Assembly: GCA_013375355.1 (NCBI GenBank)
Contig: JABXJV010000161.1
Coordinates: 1 to 22,070 of the forward strand
Direction of reading: 5' to 3'
DNA length: 22,070 nt
Origin: Candidatus Helarchaeota archaeon
Lineage (GTDB): Archaea > Asgardarchaeota > Lokiarchaeia > Helarchaeales > JABXJV01
Of this stretch, positions 15,625 through 22,070 are shown piece after piece. A program made the position numbers and the translations under genes. The first letter of the stretch is position 1, and each line of letters starts with the position of its first letter. The notes below the pieces were generated by a model. The model worked only from the letters and a program-made list of their open reading frames with translations, was not told the DNA's origin and made no database searches.

Positions 15625-15953
15625 TTAAAACGAACTATTAAATTCCCAATTTTCAACCACTTCATCTATACTACCTACTGCCATAGCCCTTTCTCCTTCA
15701 TAAAGAATATAAAAACCGTAATAATTTTCACCTTTAGTGGACAAATCTTTCAATATTGGAATTTTTTTTTCTGTTTCTATCCAACATTTAACAAATTCAG
15801 AAGTGTTTACGCTATTTGTAACATGAATTCTTTAATTATATTAGTGTCGAAATCAGGATCAATAAAAGTATTTATGCTAGCGTAATATACCACTTTAAAT
15901 CTATGTCCACAATCACAATTTATTTCAAGACTTGATAATCTGGTCAATTCCAA
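15625..15953 (-). pseudogene. Frameshifted small CxCGH protein gene (CpXC-like N-terminus)
   Basis: Two open frames join end to end. The first runs from TTG 15953-15951 (alternative TTG 15947) and contains EINCDCGHRFKVVYYAS and INTFIDPDFDTNIIKEF before a TAA at 15809-15807. The second frame is open from 15831 and continues HVTNSVNTSEFVKCWIETE, KGENYYGFYILYEGERAMAV and IDEVVENWEFNSSF to TAA 15627-15625. Adding one base near 15826 gives a single protein of about 109 residues. The C-x-C-G-H start followed by S-I-N-x-x-x-D-P resembles CpXC-type zinc-binding proteins. It lies between the helical-protein gene (stop TAG nine bases upstream) and the LRR gene. Either the gene is recently broken or the base was lost in assembly. 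Plus-strand frames over this span are shadows. Confidence 0.6.
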
Positions 15954-15962
15954 TCCTGATTT

Positions 15963-16604
15963 CTATTTATTATAAATTCTTTTTGTTTCTTCTATCAACC
16001 TTTTATTTCCATACTCAATTAAATTTAAAACTGCTAACATTATATCATAACGGAAATATCCAGGTGCATTTATTATCCCTCTATCATTACGAATCAAGTC
16101 TGAAATCTTATTAGATATTTCAATTTCCTTATTAACATACTCAATTGCTTCTTCATAAGTAGGACTTACTGATCTAGAAAGATCGTCATATGTTTCTCCT
16201 TCTCCTCTGAGAAGTTCTGAAAAACTAATTACATGATTTTTAAACATCTCTTTAATAAGTTCAAAAGCTACCACCGATTTTCTATGCCTTTTGCGCATAT
16301 TATAACCTAAATTGTCATTCCTTAAATATTGTTTAAAATTACTTTCAATTAATTCTTCAAAATTCGAATGATCCGATTTTAATTTAGCAGCACATTCCAA
16401 AATTAAATTAATTTGACGTCTAGAACGTTCCTCCTCATCGGGACCAACTAATAATTGATAAGCAGCTTCATAAGTTGGCATATTATCCATAATAAATTTC
16501 CCAGAGTTTTTCAGTGCTAATTTTATTTCTTCTAGCATATATTTTTTAATAATTTCTATGTTTTTTTGATATTTTTCTTCATCAACGCTCAAAAGATTCA
16601 CCAA
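15963..16604 (-). CDS. Unknown helical protein
   Basis: A 213-residue protein I do not recognise. It is mostly alpha-helical and highly charged, with helices around EEKYQKNIEIIKKYMLEEIK (9-28) and SFSELLRGEGETYDDLSRSV. The motif PTYE occurs twice (PTYEAAYQLL at about 43-52 and PTYEEAIEY at about 148-156), hinting at an internal duplication. A basic patch MRKRHRKS lies near residue 103. There are no membrane spans, metal motifs or P-loop. The start is TTG 16604 or the adjacent GTG 16601; AAGG lies five bases before the TTG. The stop is TAG and the frameshifted CxCGH gene begins nine bases later in the same frame, so the two were probably co-transcribed. The WD40 gene ends 90 bases upstream on the same strand. 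Confidence 0.7.
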   Translation of the reverse strand: MVNLLSVDEEKYQKNIEIIKKYMLEEIKLALKNSGKFIMDNMPTYEAAYQLLVGPDEEERSRRQINLILECAAKLKSDHSNFEELIESNFKQYLRNDNLGYNMRKRHRKSVVAFELIKEMFKNHVISFSELLRGEGETYDDLSRSVSPTYEEAIEYVNKEIEISNKISDLIRNDRGIINAPGYFRYDIMLAVLNLIEYGNKRLIEETKRIYNK

Positions 16605-16694
16605 GATTGCCTTAGATTTTTTTGAGATTATTAAAGATATTAAAGAAATTTAATTTAATTTTTGTATAATATCCATAAATTCAAGAAATAATAT

Positions 16695-18524
16695 TCATAA
16701 GAATTTCCAAATCTTTATATCCCCATGATCATCCCCAGCAACTATTAAATTTGTTCCTGGAATTATAGCAACTGAATTGATGAATCCTGCATGGTAAAAG
16801 GGACCGTATTGTTGTTTTCCATCGAAGCTCCATACTCTAACTGTATTATCATAAGACCCACTTGCAATATATTTTCCATCTGAAGAAATATCTACTGAAA
16901 AAATAATGTGTTTATGACCTTCAAGCATTCGAACAAGTTTTTTAGTAGATAAATCCCAAATCTTTACTTTAGATATACGGGCTCCACTACCTCCACTTAC
17001 AATATTTTTACCATCTGGAGATACTAAAACTGAATTAACATGGACTTCATGCCCTTCAAATGAGTCAATAAGCTTTCCTGTATTTAAATCCCAAATTTTA
17101 ATAGTGTTATCCTCTGCCCCGCTAATGATATATTTGCCGTCAGGTGTTAACGTTACAGATTGAATAATTCTATCATGGCCTTTAAGAGTATGTATGAGCT
17201 TCCCAGTTTTGAAATCCCAAACTTTAACAGTACCTTCATTCGCCCAGAGTTCATTAGACCCACTAATAATATATTGTCCATCCGGGGAAATAGCAACGGT
17301 AAACACTAAATCTTTAGGCTTTCCAATTGTGCTTATTAACTTCGCAGTCTTTAATTCCCAAATCTTTATTTTTTCATCTACTGATCCACTGATTAAAAAT
17401 TCATCATTATCAGATATTGCAAGCGAACTTACAGATTTTTCATGCGCATTGATCGTATGAATTGGCTTCCAGGTTTTAAAATCCCATATTCTGATTGTTC
17501 CATAATTGGACCCAGCGATAATATATTCGCCATTATGGGATGTTGTGACTGATGCTATATTATCTCTATGACATTCAATAGTAAGCTTTGGTTTCCATGT
17601 TTCAATATCCCACGTTTTAATAGTCATATCACTGGAGCCACTTACAAGATATTTACCATCGGGAGAAACTGCGATATTCGCAATATCCACATGAGCTTTA
17701 ATTGTATGGAGAAGCTTCCCTGTTTTTATATCCCAAATTTTAATAACCCCTCCTTCAGACGCACTAATAATAATTTTTCCATCAGTTGAAAATACGAGAG
17801 AATTTATATTATATTCATGCCCAATAAGGTCATAAATAAGCTTTCCTGTCTCCATTTCCCAGACCTTAACAGTCTCATCATAACCCCCACTAGCAATATA
17901 TTTTCCATCAGGAGATATTGCAACAGAAGTAATAGTAAACTTATGTCCTATTAATGTACGAATAAGTTTTGCAGTCTTTAAATCCCAGATCTTTACAGTT
18001 CTATCATCAGATCCAGAAACAATATATTTACCATCTGGTGAAACAGCAACTGATTCTACTGAGCCTTCATGTTCTTTAAAAATATGGACTAATTTCCCTT
18101 TTAATGTCCACATCATAACATACTTTTCAAAAGCACTAGTTCCACTGATAATATATTTTCCATCAGGTGAAAAAACAACAGACCACATAGAATGGGGAAG
18201 TCCCATCGAACCAGCTTCTTGAATTGTGCGAATGAGCTTTCCCGTCGTTAACTCCCAGATTTTAATGGAACTATCAGAAGCACCAGAGATTATCAATTTT
18301 CCATCAGGAGAAATTGCAACTGAGTGCACAAAATCAGTATGTCCTTCAAGCGTACGGATCAATTCTCCAGTTTCAAATTCCCAGATTTTAACGGTCCTAT
18401 CACATGCTCCACTAACAATATATTTCCCATCAGGAGAAACCGCCACTGAGGATATGGCGGCAGTATGACCAAGATTTGGATTAATTCGTAAAATTTTTAT
18501 TAATCCTAATTTACTTTCATTCAA
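16695..18524 (-). CDS. WD40 repeat protein, 14 repeats (double seven-blade propeller)
   Basis: A 609-residue protein built entirely of WD40 repeats, with the pattern G-H-x-x-x-I-x-S-V-A-I-S-P-D-G-K-Y-I-x-S-G-S-x-D-x-T-V-K-I-W-D-x-x-T-G-K-L-I. I count fourteen, exactly enough for two seven-bladed propellers. Repeats 3, 10 and 12 carry short loop insertions (SAFEKYV, NELWANEG, GSGARISK). The protein begins about 18 residues before the first repeat and ends KIWKFL in the last, so there is no extra domain. There is no signal peptide, so it is a cytosolic interaction platform. Partners are unknown and neighbours give little hint. ATG 18524 has no clear binding site; a TATA-like AATAAAAT on the minus strand near 18547-18554 suggests a leaderless message. 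WD40 arrays this long are rare in most archaea but common in Asgard genomes. Confidence 0.9.
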   Translation of the reverse strand: MNESKLGLIKILRINPNLGHTAAISSVAVSPDGKYIVSGACDRTVKIWEFETGELIRTLEGHTDFVHSVAISPDGKLIISGASDSSIKIWELTTGKLIRTIQEAGSMGLPHSMWSVVFSPDGKYIISGTSAFEKYVMMWTLKGKLVHIFKEHEGSVESVAVSPDGKYIVSGSDDRTVKIWDLKTAKLIRTLIGHKFTITSVAISPDGKYIASGGYDETVKVWEMETGKLIYDLIGHEYNINSLVFSTDGKIIISASEGGVIKIWDIKTGKLLHTIKAHVDIANIAVSPDGKYLVSGSSDMTIKTWDIETWKPKLTIECHRDNIASVTTSHNGEYIIAGSNYGTIRIWDFKTWKPIHTINAHEKSVSSLAISDNDEFLISGSVDEKIKIWELKTAKLISTIGKPKDLVFTVAISPDGQYIISGSNELWANEGTVKVWDFKTGKLIHTLKGHDRIIQSVTLTPDGKYIISGAEDNTIKIWDLNTGKLIDSFEGHEVHVNSVLVSPDGKNIVSGGSGARISKVKIWDLSTKKLVRMLEGHKHIIFSVDISSDGKYIASGSYDNTVRVWSFDGKQQYGPFYHAGFINSVAIIPGTNLIVAGDDHGDIKIWKFL

Positions 18525-18598
18525 ATTCGAACACTTTTGATATCAAATTTTATTCAATATGTTTAGCTATTTTTCTCGAATATTTTTAATTACATCTA

Positions 18599-18605
18599 TT
18601 TATAG
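18599..18605 (+). promoter_or_regulatory. TATA-like box for the alpha/beta hydrolase gene
   Basis: TTTATAG in the 113-base divergent gap lies 33 bases before the TTG start. Usual spacing would start the transcript near 18628, just at the ribosome binding site. Visual call. Confidence 0.35.
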
Positions 18606-18627
18606 AATTAACCAATAAAAATTTCAA

Positions 18628-18634
18628 AGGTGAT
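18628..18634 (+). promoter_or_regulatory. Archaeal ribosome binding site fixing a TTG start
   Basis: AGGTGAT pairs with the 3' end of archaeal 16S rRNA (AUCACCUCCU) and lies three bases before TTG 18638, so the core Shine-Dalgarno spacing is about seven bases. It supports TTG as the true start, since no in-frame ATG lies close by. Confidence 0.65.
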
Positions 18635-18637
18635 AAA

Positions 18638-19453
18638 TTGCCATTTGTAAAAATTAAGAAAGATTATAAGGTAAATTATATAGAAAAAGGAAAGGGACAG
18701 CCCATAGTATTCATCCACGGATTTTTAGGTTCTACTTGGTTATTTGAAACACAAATTGAACATTTTTCTAAAAAGGGATATCGAGCAATTGCCATTGATC
18801 ATCTTGGTCATGGAAAAAGTGATAAACCAGAATCAGAAGAATATCTTTTGCAAGATTTAGCTCAATATTTGGAGGAAGCTCTTGAACAAATAATCGGTGA
18901 TGAAAAAATTGTTTTAATAGGTCATTCTATGGGAGGAATGATTGCTCAAACATTCGCCACATCTCCAAATTTAGCAAAGAGACTTAATGGATTAGTCTTA
19001 ATGTCCACAGCACCCAAATTACAAAATCCAGGTCTTGATCAATACATTAAGGATATCGATGCTGGAACTATGAAAATAATAGACCCAGATACAGTTAAAA
19101 ATATTCTCGTGAATCTTTGCTTTCATAGATCATATAAAAAGGAGCATAAGGATATTGTTAAAGAATTTATCAAATTAGCTTTAGAAAATGAAGAGTTTAT
19201 CGGCGTCAAAACCATGCATGCTATAGTATTGAATTATGATGTGGTAGATAAATTAAAGAACATTAATGTTCCTACTTTAATTCTAACTGGAGATAAAGAC
19301 ATTTTCATTCCTCCTCACGATTCAGTAACGATGGATGGATTAATACCCAATTCAAAATTAGTAAAATTATCTCCTAAAATTGGTCACATGATTCAATTTG
19401 AAGCAACAGACGAGTATCATAAGGCTTTAGAAGACTTTTTAAGTAACCTTTAA
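18638..19453 (+). CDS. Alpha/beta hydrolase fold protein
   Basis: A 271-residue protein with the full alpha/beta hydrolase signature: oxyanion loop HGFLGS at 27-32, DHLGHGKSDKP at 54-64, nucleophile elbow G-H-S-M-G-G with Ser97, acid Asp221 in LTGDKDIFIP, and His250 in IGHMIQFE. The cap region lies between about 125 and 200. This pattern is shared by esterases, lactonases, haloperoxidase-like proteins and C-C hydrolases, so the substrate cannot be told. There is no signal peptide. It is the only plus-strand gene between the WD40 gene and the CooC gene, so it forms its own transcription unit. A T-rich tract follows its stop. Confidence 0.88.
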   Translation: MPFVKIKKDYKVNYIEKGKGQPIVFIHGFLGSTWLFETQIEHFSKKGYRAIAIDHLGHGKSDKPESEEYLLQDLAQYLEEALEQIIGDEKIVLIGHSMGGMIAQTFATSPNLAKRLNGLVLMSTAPKLQNPGLDQYIKDIDAGTMKIIDPDTVKNILVNLCFHRSYKKEHKDIVKEFIKLALENEEFIGVKTMHAIVLNYDVVDKLKNINVPTLILTGDKDIFIPPHDSVTMDGLIPNSKLVKLSPKIGHMIQFEATDEYHKALEDFLSNL

Positions 19454-19456
19454 ACT

Positions 19457-19471
19457 ATCTCTTTCTTTTTT
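19457..19471 (+). terminator. T-rich terminator after the alpha/beta hydrolase gene
   Basis: ATCTCTTTCTTTTTT begins a few bases after the TAA and lies in the 40-base gap between convergent genes. It fits the T-tract termination of archaeal RNA polymerase. Visual call. Confidence 0.4.
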
Positions 19472-19493
19472 AAATCTGTGAACTCAAATAACC

Positions 19494-20279
19494 TCATCGA
19501 TTAGCTAAAATAGTATAAGAATTAAAAATTTTTTCTATTTTTTTAAAAGCGTTAGAATTTTCGGATAAATTTAAAAGAGATTTTCCCTCAAAATTCAATT
19601 TTTCTATGTCTTTATCGTATGGAATTGAACCTAAATATTTAAAATTAAGTTTTTTACAAAAATTTTCTAAAATATCATCTGAATATGTTAAAAATTTATT
19701 TCCAATTACGTAAACATCCTTAAATGTTAAGTGACATTCCTTCAATATTTCTGAAATTCTAGTTGCAGTATTAAGTGACATACGAGAAGGATTAACAACG
19801 ATAAATAAAATTTCAATATTTTTATCAGTTCCACGGGATAAATGCTCTAATCCTGCTTCCATATCTATCAGAATGACATTATAAAAAGATTTTAAATAAT
19901 CTAATATGGCAACTAATGCCTTATTTACTGCACAATAGCATTTATCCCCACTAGTTTTACCCATTGATAAGAGATCGAAATTTAATTTTTCATTTTTTAT
20001 AATAGAATCCCAGATTTTATACTCTAAAAGTGCAGGAGCATCATAATCTTCAGATTTATCCTCGACTTCATTCATTGTTTTATCTACAATTTCCCCTATA
20101 GTATTCTTGATTTCTCTAATTCCTAATACATCTCCAAGGTTTACTGCAGGATCTGCATCTACAGCGAGGATATTTTTAAAATCATTTTGAATTAAAAATT
20201 TTAATAATAGTGCTGTAAAAGTAGTTTTTCCCGTTCCTCCTTTACCACTTATCGAGATTGTTAAATTTCTTTCTGCCAT
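19494..20279 (-). CDS. cooC: CooC-like P-loop ATPase (nickel insertion, CO dehydrogenase maturation type)
   Basis: A 261-residue MinD/Mrp-class ATPase. It has a deviant Walker A KGGTGKTT at 13-20, DADP at 41-44 in AVDADPAVNLGDVLG, and a Walker B-like VILIDMEAGLEHLSRG at about 135-150. The diagnostic element is the C-x-C motif C114-Y-C116 in GDKCYCAVN; CooC dimers bind one metal ion through this pair. CooC uses ATP to help load nickel into the C-cluster of CO dehydrogenase, and the related AcsF/CooC proteins serve acetyl-CoA synthase. The target enzyme is not in the window, so assignment among CooC paralogues is open. It follows the TPR gene by 11 bases and is probably in the same transcript. 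The closely related NifH/MinD groups lack this CxC. Confidence 0.85.
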   Translation of the reverse strand: MAERNLTISISGKGGTGKTTFTALLLKFLIQNDFKNILAVDADPAVNLGDVLGIREIKNTIGEIVDKTMNEVEDKSEDYDAPALLEYKIWDSIIKNEKLNFDLLSMGKTSGDKCYCAVNKALVAILDYLKSFYNVILIDMEAGLEHLSRGTDKNIEILFIVVNPSRMSLNTATRISEILKECHLTFKDVYVIGNKFLTYSDDILENFCKKLNFKYLGSIPYDKDIEKLNFEGKSLLNLSENSNAFKKIEKIFNSYTILANR

Positions 20280-20290
20280 TAACTTTCATT

Positions 20291-21427
20291 TCATTTCTTT
20301 TTTTCCCAGCAGACAAAAATATTATCTTCTGAACTCGTCATTGCCATAATTACCATCTTATTGTCGAAGCCGGGAAGAGGTTGTACTTTTAAAAGAAAAT
20401 CTGAATCTGGTCCTTCAGAAGGAATAATTCCAATTTCAGAGCTGCTTTCTAATAACCAAAATACATCGGGATAAAAAGATCCTTGATCAGTAGTGATTAT
20501 TGAAACTTTTCTTAAATCCTTTAATAATTTACTGGGTTTTTCAAAACAATCAAGGAATTTTTGGTGATCATTTAATTGATGGTAAGCAATACTAATGTTA
20601 TGCCAAGCAGCAAAAATTTTTACGTCAATTTCAATTACCTGTTTAAAAAACTCAATAGCTTTCTCATGAATAATCAACTTTGCGTAATTGACTCCCATTT
20701 GTAACCATAAATTTATATTTTTAATATTAGGCTCAACTTTTGATTTAATAGATTCCATGGCTGCTTGTAGACTCATCTGTGCAGTATAATCTAGGGGCTC
20801 AATCTCCATTGCTTGATAATAACATTCCATTGAATTCGAATAGTTCTTTAAGAAATGTTGATTAATCGCATAATTAATCCAAGCAATTTGGTTTTTAGGA
20901 TCAAACTTAACTGCTTTTTCATAACATTCTGCAGCTTTTTGACGATTCCCTAGTTCATCATATGCGAGGCCCATATTATTCCAAGCATAGGAAAATTCAG
21001 GAGAAAATTCTAGAGCTTTTTTGTAACAATCAATTGCCTTCTGATAATTTTTATACTCATCTTGATATTTTTTTCCTAGATTATACCAAGCCTGCCAATT
21101 TTCTGGTTCGAGACTCACTGCTTTTTCGTAGCTGTCAATTACCTTTTTAAGCAGCTCCAAATCATTTTCTCCATAAAAGGGATCATCATCAAATCCAAAT
21201 GGATCCTCAGGAGGTTTCTGAGCATTATAGAGTTCAGAGTATACCCATCCTAATTGGAACCAAGCATCTTCGTATTTAGGGTCAATTTCAATTACTTTTT
21301 TAAAACAATCCAATGCTTTCTGATAGTCTTTTGCTTTGCATTTTTCAATTCCTTTATCAAACCAATCTGATGCGGATTCCTTAAGGCTTGATTTTTTTTC
21401 TTCATTTGATTTTGGATCTTTACTCAT
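20291..21427 (-). CDS. TPR protein with unique C-terminal domain, paired with CooC
   Basis: About 378 residues. A charged N-terminus is followed by the leader SASDWFDKG (like SASE/TASEW in the TPR protein at 4293) and seven to eight TPRs up to about residue 300. The second repeat is split by an acidic insert (PPEDPFGFDDDPFYGEND). The last 75 residues are not TPR: they look like a small alpha/beta domain (VSIITTDQGSFYPDVFWLLE, then MVIMAMTSSEDNIFVCW) that I do not recognise. The start: TTG 21430 is followed at once by ATG 21427. AGGGGA lies about seven bases before the ATG, so I choose ATG. It ends 11 bases before the CooC-like gene, which suggests a chaperone or adaptor role with that ATPase; this is inference from position only. 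Confidence 0.83.
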   Translation of the reverse strand: MSKDPKSNEEKKSSLKESASDWFDKGIEKCKAKDYQKALDCFKKVIEIDPKYEDAWFQLGWVYSELYNAQKPPEDPFGFDDDPFYGENDLELLKKVIDSYEKAVSLEPENWQAWYNLGKKYQDEYKNYQKAIDCYKKALEFSPEFSYAWNNMGLAYDELGNRQKAAECYEKAVKFDPKNQIAWINYAINQHFLKNYSNSMECYYQAMEIEPLDYTAQMSLQAAMESIKSKVEPNIKNINLWLQMGVNYAKLIIHEKAIEFFKQVIEIDVKIFAAWHNISIAYHQLNDHQKFLDCFEKPSKLLKDLRKVSIITTDQGSFYPDVFWLLESSSEIGIIPSEGPDSDFLLKVQPLPGFDNKMVIMAMTSSEDNIFVCWEKKK

Positions 21428-21485
21428 CAAAATTCCCCTAATTTAAGTTAATTCGAACAAAAGATACTAATGGATATCTAACTCC

Positions 21486-22070
21486 TTAGATTTCTCCTTT
21501 ATAAAAAACAGAATTTGCTTTGATATAATTTAAGTAAAATTCAATCTCCTTTTGTCTTCTATCCTCATCCCAGTCTAATAAATTACCCATTATATCAGCT
21601 GTCACATCGGCTATTTTACGTTGTTTAGAAGGATCAACTAGCCAACAAATTTCGGTGCGTCTACATAGTACATCATTTAAATGTCTTGGAATTTCATGTT
21701 TTACTATATACATAATTTCTCCTTTTACCCAAGGGAAATATTTAGGAGGATAGTCGGGATCTTCAATTAATTGTTTTCCTAAACTATTATCTTTTAAAAT
21801 TTCATCTATTATGGTTAGGGCACCCTTACCAAGTTCTATAAAGAGGTGGTTTAAGATTTCAGGGTGTATTTTACCTTGTGCTGCCTTAAATTGATTACTC
21901 GCTTCAAATTCATCACGTTTTAGTGCAATTTTATAAGGTTCTTTTGTTAATTTTTTATCCTTCGGCACATTAATTTTTCCACCTCGAGTTATATCCACTT
22001 TCTTGCTTCTCATAACATATTTTCGCATTAAATCTTCTGCCATTGCTCTAAAAGTCGTATATTTACCACC
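21486..22070 (-). CDS. FAD-dependent glycerol-3-phosphate dehydrogenase, C-terminal part (5' end outside window)
   Basis: The frame is open to the right edge, giving 194 residues. The visible part opens with GGKYTTFRAMAEDLMRK, which matches the conserved G-G-K-x-T-T-x-R-x-M-A-E-D segment at the end of the FAD domain in GlpA/GlpD dehydrogenases. The C-terminal domain (DAO_C) follows, with EIMYIVKHEIPRHLNDVLCRRTEICW (split here: EIMYIVKHEIPRHL, then NDVLCRRTEICW). Methionine at 22043 lies inside that motif and is not the start. The enzyme oxidises sn-glycerol-3-phosphate to dihydroxyacetone phosphate and passes electrons through FAD to a membrane acceptor or partner subunits. The full gene would be about 1.5 kb. 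It is on the same strand as the TPR-CooC pair, 55 bases away. Confidence 0.85.
   Translation of the reverse strand, partial: GGKYTTFRAMAEDLMRKYVMRSKKVDITRGGKINVPKDKKLTKEPYKIALKRDEFEASNQFKAAQGKIHPEILNHLFIELGKGALTIIDEILKDNSLGKQLIEDPDYPPKYFPWVKGEIMYIVKHEIPRHLNDVLCRRTEICWLVDPSKQRKIADVTADIMGNLLDWDEDRRQKEIEFYLNYIKANSVFYKGEI

Noticed and set aside
15583..15885. 100-codon plus-strand ORF over the LRR start and upstream gap
   Set aside because: The opposite strand there carries clear protein motifs (two joined frames), so the plus frame is chance.
15951..15965. TAG of the helical protein read through (pyrrolysine) into the CxCGH frame
   Set aside because: The two frames are in register, but TTG starts exist right after the TAG, the second product is a distinct domain and itself frameshifted, and no pyl genes are in view. 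A TAG stop is also used at 1572, where no sensible extension follows.
1..22070. tRNA, rRNA or riboswitch genes
   Set aside because: No cloverleaf with T-loop GTTCRANNC, no rRNA blocks and no GC-rich structured island stood out in this AT-rich background; a covariance-model scan was not possible.

Overview
The window looks like archaeal DNA, most likely an Asgard archaeon of the Lokiarchaeia type (Promethearchaeota). The DNA is very AT-rich. Several start codons are TTG. There are TATA-like boxes about 25-30 bases before some starts, and one ribosome binding site matches the archaeal GGTGAT end of the Shine-Dalgarno sequence. Families typical of archaea are present (UPF0282 metallo-hydrolase, PAC2 proteasome-chaperone-like protein, CooC-type ATPase, non-pyrrolysine MttB). 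Two SDS22-like LRR proteins, two TPR proteins and a 14-repeat WD40 protein lie within 22 kb, a density typical of Asgard genomes. The lineage is inferred; there is no rRNA or tRNA here to prove it.

Layout. (1) 1-665: the C-terminal membrane-anchored tail of a surface protein, a 12-bp inverted repeat, and a decayed transposase fragment. (2) 666-6257, all minus strand: a TPR protein, a uroporphyrinogen-decarboxylase-like protein, an alpha/beta hydrolase and a UPF0282 hydrolase, packed with gaps of 14, about 20 and 5 bases as a likely operon, followed after 135 bases by a PAC2 protein. (3) 6258-7921, plus strand: an amidohydrolase and an unknown protein sharing an ATGA overlap. (4) 7988-12393, minus strand: an orphan coding-like remnant, an 11-repeat LRR protein with a doubtful start, an MttB-like methyltransferase, a small polytopic membrane protein, and a stand-alone asparagine-synthase-type ATPase with a zinc ribbon. 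(5) 12456-14072, plus strand: a secreted, membrane-anchored protein of eight cysteine-paired repeats. (6) 14113-18524, minus strand: a second LRR protein, a frameshifted small metal-binding-like gene, an unknown helical protein, and a double WD40 propeller. (7) 18638-19453, plus strand: an alpha/beta hydrolase. (8) 19494-22070, minus strand: a CooC-like ATPase, a TPR protein, and the 3' part of a bacterial-type FAD glycerol-3-phosphate dehydrogenase cut by the window edge.

How the genes may work together. There is a one-carbon flavour: the MttB family moves methyl groups from amines or betaines to a corrinoid protein, UroD-like MtaA/MtbA relatives move methyl groups from corrinoid to a thiol, and CooC matures nickel CO dehydrogenase. 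However, no corrinoid protein, activase or CODH/ACS gene is in the window, so this link is inference. The repeat proteins are probably interaction scaffolds. I see no complete new defence or mobile system. The most informative points are genes that automatic ORF calling would miss or misread (3-194, 353-665, 7988-8137, 15625-15953, the 9175/9197 start, and the truncated gene at the right edge), recent repeat amplification in the LRR and secreted repeat genes, a C-terminal module shared by the two LRR proteins, and the CooC-TPR pair.
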